Source of the DNA: an uncultured Mucilaginibacter sp.
GTDB lineage: Bacteria; Bacteroidota; Bacteroidia; Sphingobacteriales; Sphingobacteriaceae
Direction of reading: 5' to 3'
DNA length: 37,395 nucleotides
Assembly (NCBI RefSeq): GCF_903893715.1
Contig: NZ_CAITNG010000127.1
Coordinates: forward strand, 1 to 37,395
Below, one piece after another: positions 24,601 to 32,023 of this stretch (position 1 is its first letter; each line of letters opens with the position of its first letter). Position numbers and translations under genes: made by a program. Below the pieces are notes generated by a model, which saw only the letters and a program-made list of their open reading frames with translations, ran no database searches and had not been told where the DNA came from.

Positions 24601-24912
24601 TTAAAGAACTGGCACGCCGATGTACAGCATGCATCGAATGGTAAAGTTGCTGTTGAGATGGCGATGGGTAATAACTACGACGTGATCATAATGGACCTGC
24701 AAATGCCCGTTATGGACGGCTTTGAAGCAGCATCCATCATCAAACAAACCCAGCCCGAAGTTCCCATTATAGCCTTGAGTGCCGACGCCATGCCCGAAAC
24801 CCAACAAAAAGCGGTGAAGCATGGTATGGAAGACTACCTAACCAAGCCTTTTGTGCCGGAGATATTGTACAGCAAGATTATGAAGCATTATAAGGGGAGC
24901 ACGGTGAATTGA
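21655..24912 (+). CDS. Membrane hybrid sensor histidine kinase / response regulator with four PAS domains
   Basis: 1085 residues. About six hydrophobic segments at 18-175 form a membrane sensor or anchor. A short coiled coil leads into four PAS/PAC units (about 205-310, 320-435, 450-565 and 575-700). They include PAC-like ends such as VTITLQDITEIKE, VAGIVQDVTENK, IIGTLQDMTERKK and TSIGEDITEIKK. The HisKA motif is FLSIMSHEIRTPMNAVIG with phospho-accepting His721. The ATPase carries NFISNAVKFT, DTGIGIA and GGTGLGLAI. The C-terminal receiver has VDDNKMN and phospho-accepting Asp1014 in IIMDLQMPVMDG. No output or HPt domain is present, so phosphate must pass to another protein. No partner gene lies beside it, and the signal is unknown. 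Confidence 0.93.
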   Translation: MALSINKLSKAPDDRDFYRLFFIILCFVNIAFHFLFIYLVPQSVDPLWLRGFSSLICLTTVAVSYFDDKRIYFVNAYFCIITFMLVNNCYLLGTNNFIGEYFLGSLVSLMLISFLCRRSYEFIGFICLSIASFGCGFLFNVVYTEIPVLAGTTVIFIALAGVLFLYRRSYIIRSKVIMHDVTEQKMALELTNGNLNHSLSNLQSLIAANTNIIFTYDEKKICQDVWYPAGDVLEKDVVSLIGSTLDDLAIPQVASYFKTAVKTLKTVSFDFESFFNNGRWYHTTISPVLDTAHKPNGRVTITLQDITEIKESAAKVKENEMVLYNEQIVAKIGSWWTDETGQDIQWSNNLFTILEVTDIPHDRTKLNYYISLIHPDDREHAQVYFNSLVSNPLNELEHRSITPKGNLKYFKVVSGYPVKDDKGRVIKVAGIVQDVTENKIANKLIKQSQSELMEVQAIAKIGGWKWDITLNDIQWSDEIYHIYELNKDEVKHEDHFKLLLGQVHPADKAMLAGSFKNPLKMTRSVVEYRIITKSGRLKYVSLIIGKTLKKDGVIKKIIGTLQDMTERKKIEFDFERSENKYKSVLETINLAAVTLNKNGDIVFCNKHLAEILGYERSELLNMNWVTNFVPDILRAQFRGWLETDNFYAQHTSPVLCRNGKQRVINWKNTVTLDEFGKITETTSIGEDITEIKKAREALIMAKENAEKSSRFKSEFLSIMSHEIRTPMNAVIGTTNLLLQENPAPSQLEYLHTLQFSSNNLLELINDILDYNKIEAGKLELYKLPFNISKLAKNILSSFTTKAEENGTNLELVFDQNIPVNLIGDQLRLGQVLNNFISNAVKFTKNGTVYLKLESQNIKFDKVSVKFTVADTGIGIASENLEKIFDPFTQEFQSTQSDYGGTGLGLAITKRLIELHNSTINIVSVPDEGTEFSFTIEFDKAEIEEKPETEVKAPTSTTEDNLKGMRILLVDDNKMNLLIATKFLKNWHADVQHASNGKVAVEMAMGNNYDVIIMDLQMPVMDGFEAASIIKQTQPEVPIIALSADAMPETQQKAVKHGMEDYLTKPFVPEILYSKIMKHYKGSTVN

Positions 24913-24913
24913 G

Positions 24914-24941
24914 GGCGCGGAGTGCATGGGGCATAGCGCAG
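24914..24941. repeat. Heptamer tract one base after the histidine-kinase stop
   Basis: GGCGCGG, AGTGCAT, GGGGCAT and AGCGCAG in one phase, beginning at 24914 after the TGA at 24910-24912. The run GGCGTTTTTT follows and might help terminate transcription. Confidence 0.6.
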
Positions 24942-25043
24942 GGCGTTTTTTCAGGTGGCAAGCTTGATGGGTAACCGCACAAGCACAACGCATAGTACAT
25001 TTTAGGATGAAGTTGAAAACCTCGACCAGTGTGGGGCAAAATC

Positions 25044-25421
25044 ATGAAACAAAAAACAACTCCGATCGGCTTCGCAATTTTACTAATCATTCCTCAGCTA
25101 CTTTTCGGCTTGAATTATTTAGACAACTATTTGGATTTTTTGAACAATAAGTATGTAGTGGACGGTTTGAAATCGACTTTAGACATCTATATTTTTGATT
25201 TCACACTGTTAATATTATTTTTGATAAGCAGAAAAGTGAATAAGCTTTTTTCCTTTGCAATTATAGTTATTTCTCTTATTCATACATTCGGTATTTCTAT
25301 TTTCGCATCATCATTTCCATTTCCTTTAAAAGGGATTTTTTTATCAGCAATCACGTTAATAATATCTTTGTCCCTTATTTTTATCCCTTACTTTTTTAGA
25401 AGATACATACAAAAAGAGTGA
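25044..25421 (+). CDS. Small predicted membrane protein, function unknown
   Basis: 125 residues beginning MKQKTTPIGFAILL. Four hydrophobic segments are visible (about 7-25, 45-63, 67-88 and 96-117), and the chain ends with a basic RRYIQKE, consistent with a cytoplasmic C-terminus. I do not recognise a family. ATG 25044 is preferred over ATG 25029 because the extra MWGKI is not part of the hydrophobic start; this is a weak choice. The gene is much richer in A and T than the kinase and Fic genes around it, and resembles the gene at 7672 in that respect. Both may be recent arrivals. Confidence 0.6.
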   Translation: MKQKTTPIGFAILLIIPQLLFGLNYLDNYLDFLNNKYVVDGLKSTLDIYIFDFTLLILFLISRKVNKLFSFAIIVISLIHTFGISIFASSFPFPLKGIFLSAITLIISLSLIFIPYFFRRYIQKE

Positions 25422-25484
25422 GGATAATAGATAGTGTATTAAAGCGGTTGTTGAATAATTAAAACATTGTTAGACGGGAGAAAA

Positions 25485-26267
25485 TTACACATCCAATGCC
25501 CCAGGTAGCATCAGTAAAAAAGGCAGGGCTTTATCGTAATTGAGGTCGGGGTATTCCAACCCCAGTGCGCGTAGGTTGTTATAATAGATTTGATGTTGCT
25601 GGTAGTAGTTTTTTTCGGATTGGACAAACCAGACTTTATCGCCTAATTTTTGGGCCAAAAACCATTTCTCCAATAAACGGCCTGTACGGCCATTGCCATC
25701 GTTAAAGGGGTGTATCTTCACAAAAACCAAATGTATCATCGCTGAAAAGAAGAAAACTTCCTTTATGTTCATTTCGGCTGCTAACAAGTCGGCAACATCA
25801 CTATAAAACTTTTCCATTTCGCCGGGCACCTGGTGCGGGGTTGCGGCCACATACTCTATTTTGCCTTCGGGTGTGGATACATACATGTTTTGTGTGCGCA
25901 AATTGCCTTGGTAATGCTTTGCCACAATGTGTTTACTTAAGAGTTGGTGCGCATGTGCGACATTTTGTTGGCTTAGGGTATTGCTTTTCGCAAAGGTGTA
26001 GGCATCATATAAATCGTCTATTTTGCAGGTATAGTCGGGCAAAAATTCGATACCAAATTTTTTGTGCTTGACGTATGAGTCGAGTTCGATGTCCTCCCCT
26101 TCTATCTTACTTGAAAAGACTGATGATACTGATGTATAAAAACTGAAAGTCTCGGTGGATATTTCGGCATCGTGCAAGCTATCAAACTTCAACAGCAAAT
26201 CGGGCGCAACCTGTTGGATGTATAGTGGCAGTAAAGTTACAGGGATGATTTTTAGTTGATAGAGCAT
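25485..26267 (-). CDS. Fic family protein (class II, with N-terminal inhibitory motif)
   Basis: 260 residues. The Fic core motif HPFNDGNGRTGR is at 186-197 with catalytic His186, so an AMP-transferase (or other nucleotidyl-transferase) activity on protein hydroxyl groups is expected. SSKIEG at 52-57 fits the (S/T)xxxE(G/N) inhibitory motif, whose Glu56 would block the ATP site; its N-terminal position makes this a class II Fic protein. These proteins are self-regulated and need no separate antitoxin, and none is seen beside it. There is no winged-helix C-terminal domain. Its target is unknown. The start ATG 26267 gives the family's normal N-terminus. Confidence 0.92.
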   Translation of the reverse strand: MLYQLKIIPVTLLPLYIQQVAPDLLLKFDSLHDAEISTETFSFYTSVSSVFSSKIEGEDIELDSYVKHKKFGIEFLPDYTCKIDDLYDAYTFAKSNTLSQQNVAHAHQLLSKHIVAKHYQGNLRTQNMYVSTPEGKIEYVAATPHQVPGEMEKFYSDVADLLAAEMNIKEVFFFSAMIHLVFVKIHPFNDGNGRTGRLLEKWFLAQKLGDKVWFVQSEKNYYQQHQIYYNNLRALGLEYPDLNYDKALPFLLMLPGALDV

Positions 26268-26381
26268 GCTTTGGACTGGCCGGGTTTACGCCAAATTTAC
26301 CGAAAAGGTACGGGTGCGGCAAGGGGTTTATCATTGCGATTTTTTGGAAATACCGTCAAAATTTTGTACCTTGTATGGTTT

Positions 26382-26574
26382 GGAACAAGGAACAAAGATG
26401 AAAGAACAGGGAGAAATAAAGATTGAAGTATTTCCTACTTTTTCCCCCCTTTGGTTGGCGGGCTGCCTGTCGCGCAGTGGTTGCTTTCCAAAAGTATCGG
26501 GACAGGCTATCATTCCTCTTCGCAATGACTTGGTGGTTAAATGGCGTGAAATATTTCTTACTTTTTCCCCCCTT
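26382..26574. repeat. Composite repeat element, copy A
   Basis: The element has these parts in order. (1) A heptamer tract at 26382-26416 (GGAACAA, GGAACAA, AGATGAA, AGAACAG, GGAGAAA). (2) The pyrimidine motif TACTTTTTCCCCCC within 26429-26452. (3) A REP-like half at 26467-26529, from CTGTCGCGCAG to CGCAATGAC. (4) A second copy of the pyrimidine motif at 26552-26574. Parts 1, 2 and 3 recur in the same order on the minus strand at 36961-36720. The 392-base gap between the Fic and permease genes holds only this element and the octamer tract. An ORF across it on the plus strand (26266-26595) is repeat sequence and not a gene. Confidence 0.8.
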
Positions 26575-26585
26575 GCCTTATTAAG

Positions 26586-26657
26586 CGATCGATAAATTTA
26601 TTTAATGATTTAAATATTTAATCTATAGTTAATAAATCGGTCAGTAAATCACTCAGT
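26586..26657. repeat. Nine-unit octamer lattice at the end of the permease gene
   Basis: CGATCGAT, AAATTTAT, TTAATGAT, TTAAATAT, TTAATCTA, TAGTTAAT, AAATCGGT, CAGTAAAT and CACTCAGT keep an 8-base phase. The tract ends two bases before the permease stop (26660-26662). On the coding strand ACTGAGTG and ATTTACTG resemble the TTATTGAG/TGATTGAT units after grpE. Confidence 0.75.
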
Positions 26658-26659
26658 GT

Positions 26660-27910
26660 TTAATTGGTGCGTATAGCCTCTACAGGGTCTAAACGAGCAG
26701 CGATCCATGCCGGCACAATACCCGCGATAATGCCTATGGTTACCGAAGTACTTATACCGATGACTACGTTTTTGAAGTAGAGTACCACGGCCACATCAGA
26801 TTGGGATTTTAAAATGAGTGTACCGACATAAACTAAGGCAATCCCCAGCAAACCACCCATGAGGCATAATAAAATGGCCTCGAGCAGGAACTGGAGCATG
26901 ATAAAGTAGTTTTTGGCCCCAAGGGACTTTTGGATACCGATGATATTGGTGCGTTCTTTTACCGACACGAACATGATATTAGCTATGCCGAAGCCGCCTA
27001 CCAGTACCGAAAAGCCACCGATGATCATCCCCGCAAAGTGCAGGAAGCTGAACACCTTGTCGAATTGTTCGGATATGAGGGTGCTCTTGTTGAGGGCGAA
27101 GTTATCTTCCTGGTTGGGTCTTATGCGGCGTATGGAACGCATGGCACCTTCCAGTTCGCTTTCAACAGCTTCTTCGGGCACACCATCGCGGCCCTTAACC
27201 ACAATTTGGGGGTTATAGTTATCGCTTTCGATGTTAACCATTTGATGGGCAAAAGCCACGGGAATAACGATGGCGTCATCGTTTGATATACCCAGCATGT
27301 CTTCGCCGTCTTTAGCAAACACGCCCACTACCCGCACATTGCGGCCGAGTACTTTGATCAGTTTGCCTTCGGCAAGTGAGGGTGCTACAAACAAGCCCTC
27401 GGCAACATTATAGCCAATGAGGGCTACGGGTTCGCCTGCGCGCGATTCCATACCGGTGAAGTAGCGGCCTGCAATAAAGTTGAGCAGCCAGGTTTTATCA
27501 TAGTCGGCCGAGGCGGCACTGATCTGCACGTTCTCGACGCTATTGCTTTGATATTTGATGGTGTGGTTGCTCAGCCAGGCTTCGTACTCCATGCCTTGCG
27601 TGCTTTGCATACGTTTTTCGAGGGCATCCAGGTCGCGCAGTTTAAGCACAGGGCGCTGCATATATTTCCACCACGGGTAGTCACCGCTGAAAGTCCATGG
27701 CATTTTTTGCACAAAAAGGGTGTTGCTGCCCAGTTTGTCGACACTTTTGTGCAGGTTGTCGTTCAAGGTATCGACAGCAGAGAATACAGCGATGATACTG
27801 AATATACCAATGGTAATTCCCAATAAGGACAAGATGGTACGGAGCTTGTTTTGCCTGAGAGCATCCATGGCAAAAACAAAACTTTCGGCAAATAGCTTAA
27901 AAAATATCAT
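26660..27910 (-). CDS. ABC transporter permease, MacB/FtsX type
   Basis: 416 residues with the MacB-like plan. One transmembrane helix near the N-terminus (QNKLRTILSLLGITIGIFSIIAVFSAV, about 20-46) is followed by a large periplasmic domain of about 230 residues. Three helices form the FtsX domain (about 285-310, 335-365 and 375-405), which ends in the conserved IVPAWIAARLDPVEAIRTN. SVKERTNIIGIQKSLGAK is the coupling-helix stretch that contacts the ATPase. Such permeases use ATPase work to drive periplasmic export or lipoprotein release. No ATP-binding or membrane-fusion gene is adjacent, so the partner must be elsewhere. The substrate is unknown. Confidence 0.9.
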   Translation of the reverse strand: MIFFKLFAESFVFAMDALRQNKLRTILSLLGITIGIFSIIAVFSAVDTLNDNLHKSVDKLGSNTLFVQKMPWTFSGDYPWWKYMQRPVLKLRDLDALEKRMQSTQGMEYEAWLSNHTIKYQSNSVENVQISAASADYDKTWLLNFIAGRYFTGMESRAGEPVALIGYNVAEGLFVAPSLAEGKLIKVLGRNVRVVGVFAKDGEDMLGISNDDAIVIPVAFAHQMVNIESDNYNPQIVVKGRDGVPEEAVESELEGAMRSIRRIRPNQEDNFALNKSTLISEQFDKVFSFLHFAGMIIGGFSVLVGGFGIANIMFVSVKERTNIIGIQKSLGAKNYFIMLQFLLEAILLCLMGGLLGIALVYVGTLILKSQSDVAVVLYFKNVVIGISTSVTIGIIAGIVPAWIAARLDPVEAIRTN

Positions 27911-28133
27911 ACTACCATTTAGACAACAGATGCGCCGTTACGTTACAGCCATAACCAAATATATATATCGTGGACCATAATCGTGTTCTAAATGTAAAAT
28001 TCAATGTAAAAAATGACATAAGCCCGCCAAAATAGTGATTTAGATTATTGATTGGCAAACAGTTTGACGGTAATTTTACTATATAAAACGTTATATCACA
28101 AATAGCAATAAGAATCACATTAACCAAACCATC

Positions 28134-28571
28134 ATGGAAACCATTAACCAAACCACCGTTACAGCCGACATTGACGAAGCTATAACCAAACTGTACGACC
28201 AGAACAAATTCTGGCTGTCAGAAATCAACTTTCTGGACGATGAAATCAAATTTATAACCGATTTGCTGGACAAGTTCTTTATCACCCTGATACAAGACAA
28301 ATATGTTAACCGTATACAACTTATTAAAGGTCAACTCATATCGTTGGGCTACGTAGAAAGTAATATAAAACAGGACATTATAAGGCACCAAATCCACATA
28401 GAAGAAAAAATAAACAACAAGGCAGCAAAAAGTCAGATTTTTTTAGAAATGGAAGACGCGAGGATAGCCGACGAACTAAAGGACATCCACAAGAACTTTA
28501 AACATATCAAAACCGATATTTTCGCAATTACAAGTACCTTGTTACTTAACAACAAACAAGACCAAGCTTAA
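28134..28571 (+). CDS. Predicted coiled-coil protein, function unknown
   Basis: 145 residues with no signal peptide or membrane segment. Heptad-like stretches (about 10-60 and 75-125) predict a helical bundle rich in Asp, Glu, Lys and Ile. I do not recognise a family. The ATG at 28134 is preceded by AT-rich DNA with TTTGACGG at about 28070, but I cannot define a promoter. It converges with the glycine-zipper gene on a shared terminator at 28576-28610. The 223 bases upstream, between this gene and the permease, hold no other recognisable gene. Confidence 0.65.
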   Translation: METINQTTVTADIDEAITKLYDQNKFWLSEINFLDDEIKFITDLLDKFFITLIQDKYVNRIQLIKGQLISLGYVESNIKQDIIRHQIHIEEKINNKAAKSQIFLEMEDARIADELKDIHKNFKHIKTDIFAITSTLLLNNKQDQA

Positions 28572-28575
28572 AACT

Positions 28576-28610
28576 AAAAAGCCCTTCTTGATAATCAAGA
28601 GGGGCTTTTT
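28576..28610. terminator. Bidirectional terminator between convergent genes
   Basis: AAAAAGCCC and GGGCTTTTT pair, extended by TCTTGAT/TCAAGA, and both sides end in T or A runs. It lies five bases after the coiled-coil gene and 14 bases after the glycine-zipper gene end. Confidence 0.85.
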
Positions 28611-28624
28611 GGCGAAATGCACGA

Positions 28625-28981
28625 TCAATAGTTAGTGGTTTTTGTAACCGTAGTGGTAGTAACCGACCTTGGTGCCGCAATTGAAGTAGTATGGGCATAA
28701 TGATGCACAGGGTGCGCACGCAAATAAGCTTGGCGTTGCCTTAGTTTTTTACGACGGATGGCGTCGCCAACAATATAGCCGCCGCCTGCACCTATTGCGC
28801 CACCTATTACGGCACCTTTAACGCCATGACCGATTAGTCCACCTGCAACTATGCCGGCAGCGCCGCCAACTATTGCACCCTTGGCCTGATCGCTAACGGG
28901 GCGAGATTGTGCTTGCACTGAGAGGTTAGCCATAAACAGCAGCGTAATTACCAAGCCAGCCGAAAAGATATACTTTTTCAT
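28625..28981 (-). CDS. Secreted glycine-zipper (YMGG-like) protein
   Basis: 118 residues. A signal peptide (KKYIFSAGLVITLLFMANLSVQAQ) is followed by a glycine-zipper region GAIVGGAAGIVAGGLIGHGVK and GAVIGGAIGAGGGYIVGDAI (about 35-75), which favours tight helix packing in a membrane. A basic RRKKLRQRQ stretch and a Thr-rich tail (TTTTVTKTTNY) end the chain. Such proteins are common in the envelope of Gram-negative bacteria, with no fixed function. I use ATG 28981 at the signal peptide rather than the in-frame ATG at 29017. Confidence 0.8.
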   Translation of the reverse strand: MKKYIFSAGLVITLLFMANLSVQAQSRPVSDQAKGAIVGGAAGIVAGGLIGHGVKGAVIGGAIGAGGGYIVGDAIRRKKLRQRQAYLRAHPVHHYAHTTSIAAPRSVTTTTVTKTTNY

Positions 28982-29268
28982 AATAATTGTTTTTGATATG
29001 AGTTTAGCGTAAACCAAAACATTTGATTTACATCAACAACATGGCAAAAAAACAGCCAATAATACAATCAAGTATCAGATAGGCAAAAAAACAACCGGCA
29101 ACAAATGTTTAGTGGCTCAGGCTGCCTGCAAAGGGTTTTCAATACTGAAATTTAACAGGAACTAAAAATAGCAGAAGCTGGAGATTGTGACTGCTTGATA
29201 TATCCTTTAAAGGATATTTGTAGTGATTACTATACAGTTTAAGTTGGACGGATACTCAGGATTATAAT
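28982..29268. other. Non-coding stretch with a perfect 18-bp palindrome
   Basis: No gene is supported here. ATATCCTTTAAAGGATAT at 29200-29217 is a perfect palindrome, 52 bases after the DUF1569 stop on the minus strand. Two copies of GGCAAAAAAACA (29043-29054 and 29082-29093) form a direct repeat in the upstream region of the glycine-zipper gene. Their role is unknown. Confidence 0.4.
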
Positions 29269-29718
29269 CTAAACCCCAAATTGACTTAAATGATGGTCAA
29301 TGTGTTTGGTCAATAACTTGTCCCACTCGATAGCGGTAAGTCGCCCAAAAAATGGGTGCGGGTATTTATTCACGTCCTTGCCCCTTGTAGCGGTATAATG
29401 TTCAATTAAGGCGATGAGATGTTCTTTTTCCTCTTCAAAATTGTATTCGCCTTTTACTTTAAGCGCTTTAGAAGTTGGCAGGCCTTTTTTGACCGGCTTA
29501 TCACTTAAAAGGCTCTTTTTTGCCATGTTACCAAAAATATAACCCCAAAATTCCCTTTTTTGCTTCACCTCGCCCAAGGCATTGTTGAAGGCGGCGTTCA
29601 AATGCGCCATAGCTTGGTCTACCGTCATTTTACCCCACAACGGAGTTGAAGCAGGCGTTAAATGGTTGATCCGTTCGATTATCTCTTTGCTGTACGCAGC
29701 GTTTAATAAACTTTTCAT
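29269..29718 (-). CDS. DUF1569 (DinB-like four-helix) protein
   Basis: 149 residues starting MKSLLNAAYSKEIIERI. The family pattern is visible: LTPASTPLWGKMTVDQAMAHLNAAF, with a conserved His near the start, and the closing HPFFGRLTAIEWDKLLTKHIDHHLSQFGV, with the two-histidine end typical of DinB/DUF1569 metal-binding bundles. The enzymatic role is unknown, but thiol-dependent transferases share the fold. I start at ATG 29718. The frame stays open to 29856, but that extension is cysteine-rich and unlike the family. Confidence 0.8.
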   Translation of the reverse strand: MKSLLNAAYSKEIIERINHLTPASTPLWGKMTVDQAMAHLNAAFNNALGEVKQKREFWGYIFGNMAKKSLLSDKPVKKGLPTSKALKVKGEYNFEEEKEHLIALIEHYTATRGKDVNKYPHPFFGRLTAIEWDKLLTKHIDHHLSQFGV

Positions 29719-30034
29719 TACTGGTTGGGGACAAACATCAGGGCACATAAAGATAAGAAAGCATTTTATAAATCGTAAAACAAAAATGAAATATGAGGCA
29801 ACCTCAACAAAAACAATACCGTGATTAGCAAGACAAGTCAGGCAATAACACTCCAACCACTAGCCAGACATTTTAGCAGAAGAATAGGGTGCGCATTTTA
29901 AGGGATTTGGATTTGGCAACATCGGGTGCTGCGCACCCGATGTTGCTGATTTTAGGACTTACAGGCCCTAATTGTACAATCCATAATTTTTCCGAAATTG
30001 CCTAACTTTTTTAACTGTAAAACAATCCGTTTTT
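29719..30034. promoter_or_regulatory. Divergent intergenic region with a 14-bp perfect hairpin
   Basis: The region between the divergent DUF1569 and VOC genes has no gene of its own. GCAACATCGGGTGC at 29916-29929 and GCACCCGATGTTGC at 29933-29946 are perfect complements around a three-base loop. No T run follows, and both flanking genes read away from it, so it is not a simple terminator. It may be a regulatory hairpin or a lone REP-type repeat. Confidence 0.5.
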
Positions 30035-30397
30035 ATGATCAACTATCAACGTATCGACCACGTTTACGTTTGTGTGCCGCCGGGCAAAGTGGACGAAGCC
30101 AACCTGTTTTATACCGGGGTGATGGGCTTCGAGCCAAAAATGAGGGCTCCTGAACTGTATAAAAGCAGCGGTTACTGGTATCAATTGCCTGGGTTAGAAC
30201 TCCATATCGGTACAGAAAACCCATCTGAAATATCAAAACGGCACTTTGCTATGCAGGTCACCAATCTGCATGACGCACGGACCCACCTTGAGGCCAATGG
30301 GATAGAAATAGTTGAAGAAGTGCCCATATCCGGCCGCGACCGCTTTGCCTTTCACGACCCTTATGGTAACAGGATTGAATTGTTGGAATACCATTGA
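30035..30397 (+). CDS. VOC-family protein (glyoxalase/bleomycin-resistance fold)
   Basis: 120 residues with two beta-alpha-beta-beta-beta modules. RIDHVYVCVPPGKVDEANLFYTGVMGFE is the first module with the metal-binding His9. LELHIGT has a second candidate ligand, and FAFHDPYGNRIELLEYH ends the second module with the conserved DPxGNxIEL and glutamate. Members include glyoxalase I, fosfomycin-resistance enzymes and dioxygenases. The substrate cannot be told here. The length is normal for a single-domain VOC protein. Confidence 0.88.
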   Translation: MINYQRIDHVYVCVPPGKVDEANLFYTGVMGFEPKMRAPELYKSSGYWYQLPGLELHIGTENPSEISKRHFAMQVTNLHDARTHLEANGIEIVEEVPISGRDRFAFHDPYGNRIELLEYH

Positions 30398-30434
30398 TGG
30401 TTAATTATCCTGTAAAAATTACTACCTTAACTCG

Positions 30435-31583
30435 ATGAAAAAGCTGCTGCTGTTTTTACCCCTATTGTTTAGCCTTAATGCGGCATCTCAAATATTGGTT
30501 GATACCCACAACGACATTCTATCGAACGAATTGATAACCAAGTCCGATATTGGCAAACTACAGGATAGCGGCAATTTTGACCTGGTGAGGGCAAAACAAG
30601 GTGGTTTAAATGCCCAGGTATTTTCGATTTGGTGCGGAGAGCAATATGGCACCGGCACGGCTTTTAATATGGCCAACCGCGAGATAGATTCGTTATACGC
30701 CCTAATCAAGCGCTACCCTACCGAAATAACTTTAGTGAGAAACTCGTCCGAGCTAAAAAAGGCCGTCAAACACCATCAAATGGCAGCAATGATTGGTGTT
30801 GAAGGCGGGCACATGATAGAAGACCGCATGGATTATATCGATTCGCTGGCAAAACGGGGCATGCGTTACCTTACCCTTACATGGAATAATAGTACCACCT
30901 GGGCTACATCGGCACGCGATGAGACACGCAACAAAGACACATCAAAGTACCTCGGACTCACAGAGTATGGCAAGCAAATTGTCCATCATCTGAACGACCT
31001 TGGCGTGATGATAGACGTATCGCACGTAGGCGAAAAGACCTTTTACGATGTGATAGCCACATCTACAAAACCCATCATCGCATCCCATAGTTGCGCTTAC
31101 ACGCTCGACCCTAACAGGCGCAATTTGAAAGATGCACAACTAAAAGCCCTTGCTCAAAACGGCGGAGTGGTTTTTGTTAACTTTTATAGCGCTTTTGTTG
31201 ATAGTACCTTCGATAAAAAAGACGGCGCGTTTTTACGGCAGCACCGCAAGGAGTTGGATTCGCTTTTTGTCATTTATCATGATGAAACATTGGCTAACAT
31301 AAGGCTTAACAACATCTATAAATCGCAAACCGACCCGATGCGTCCCCCTTTGAGCTTATTGGTAAAGCACATAGATTATATTGTTAAACTGATAGGTATT
31401 GACCATGTAGGCATTGGTTCTGATTTTGACGGCTCTGAGTCATACCCGTTGGGTTTGGACAGTGTGGCCGATTACCCTAAGATATTTGACGAACTGGCCA
31501 AAATAGGCTACTCGAAGAAAGACATCGACAAAATAAAGGGCGGCAATTTTATACGGGTGCTTAAAGCCAATACCGGGAAATAG
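30435..31583 (+). CDS. Membrane dipeptidase (M19, renal dipeptidase family), secreted
   Basis: Zinc dipeptidase of 382 residues with a signal peptide (KKLLLFLPLLFSLNAASQ). The first metal ligands are His25 and Asp27 in VDTHNDIL. GVEGGHMIED carries the bridging glutamate, and VMIDVSHVG and IIASHSCAY give the two later histidines. IDHVGIGSDFDG provides the conserved Asp. It should cleave dipeptides in the periplasm, possibly with D-amino acids at the C-terminal side. It starts 37 bases after the VOC gene and could share its transcript. Confidence 0.93.
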   Translation: MKKLLLFLPLLFSLNAASQILVDTHNDILSNELITKSDIGKLQDSGNFDLVRAKQGGLNAQVFSIWCGEQYGTGTAFNMANREIDSLYALIKRYPTEITLVRNSSELKKAVKHHQMAAMIGVEGGHMIEDRMDYIDSLAKRGMRYLTLTWNNSTTWATSARDETRNKDTSKYLGLTEYGKQIVHHLNDLGVMIDVSHVGEKTFYDVIATSTKPIIASHSCAYTLDPNRRNLKDAQLKALAQNGGVVFVNFYSAFVDSTFDKKDGAFLRQHRKELDSLFVIYHDETLANIRLNNIYKSQTDPMRPPLSLLVKHIDYIVKLIGIDHVGIGSDFDGSESYPLGLDSVADYPKIFDELAKIGYSKKDIDKIKGGNFIRVLKANTGK

Positions 31584-31601
31584 GTTTATCAAACGCTGGC
31601 T

Positions 31602-31973
31602 TTACCATTTTTTAAAAATGACGAATACGGCGAGCACATTAAGACTAAAGCCCACCAAATGGTTCCAGCCAAGTTTTTCACTCTTAAAAAACAACAGGCT
31701 AAATACCATAAAAACCGTCAGCGTAATGGCTTCTTGTATCGTTTTAAGTTGAACCAGGGTGTACGGCCCCCCATCGCCTTTAAACCCCGACTGGTTTGCC
31801 GGTACCTGAAACACATACTCGAAGAAAGCCAAGCCCCAACTGATGAGGATGATGGTAAACAAACCCATGCTTTTGCCCCAACTGTATTCCTTAAATTTAA
31901 GGTGCCCGTACCAGGCAAACGTCATAAAAGTATTGGATATAATGAGGAAAATGATGGTTTTGAGTCCGCGCAT
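31602..31973 (-). CDS. DUF486 family membrane protein (DMT-like)
   Basis: 123 residues with four hydrophobic segments (about 5-24, 33-52, 72-95 and 102-119). The pattern TIIFLIISNTFMTFAWYGHLKF, then WGLAFFEYVFQVPANQSG and YTLVQLKTIQEAITLTVF, matches DUF486, a small-multidrug-resistance-like family. The function is not known. It lies 50 bases after the glycosyltransferase gene on the same strand and may be transcribed with it. It converges with the dipeptidase gene. Confidence 0.82.
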   Translation of the reverse strand: MRGLKTIIFLIISNTFMTFAWYGHLKFKEYSWGKSMGLFTIILISWGLAFFEYVFQVPANQSGFKGDGGPYTLVQLKTIQEAITLTVFMVFSLLFFKSEKLGWNHLVGFSLNVLAVFVIFKKW

Positions 31974-32023
31974 ACAGCTGATATAAATTGAGTTTTCGTT
32001 GCTAAGTTAATCTAAAACCCAAC

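Noticed and set aside
25485..26267. Fic protein as toxin of a toxin-antitoxin pair
   Set aside because: It carries its own inhibitory motif at residues 52-57, and no small antitoxin gene is adjacent.
26266..26595. 109-residue ORF on the plus strand between the Fic and permease genes
   Set aside because: It runs through the composite repeat element and the pyrimidine motif; similar peptide pieces (TFSPL) appear wherever the motif is translated, so it is a repeat artefact.
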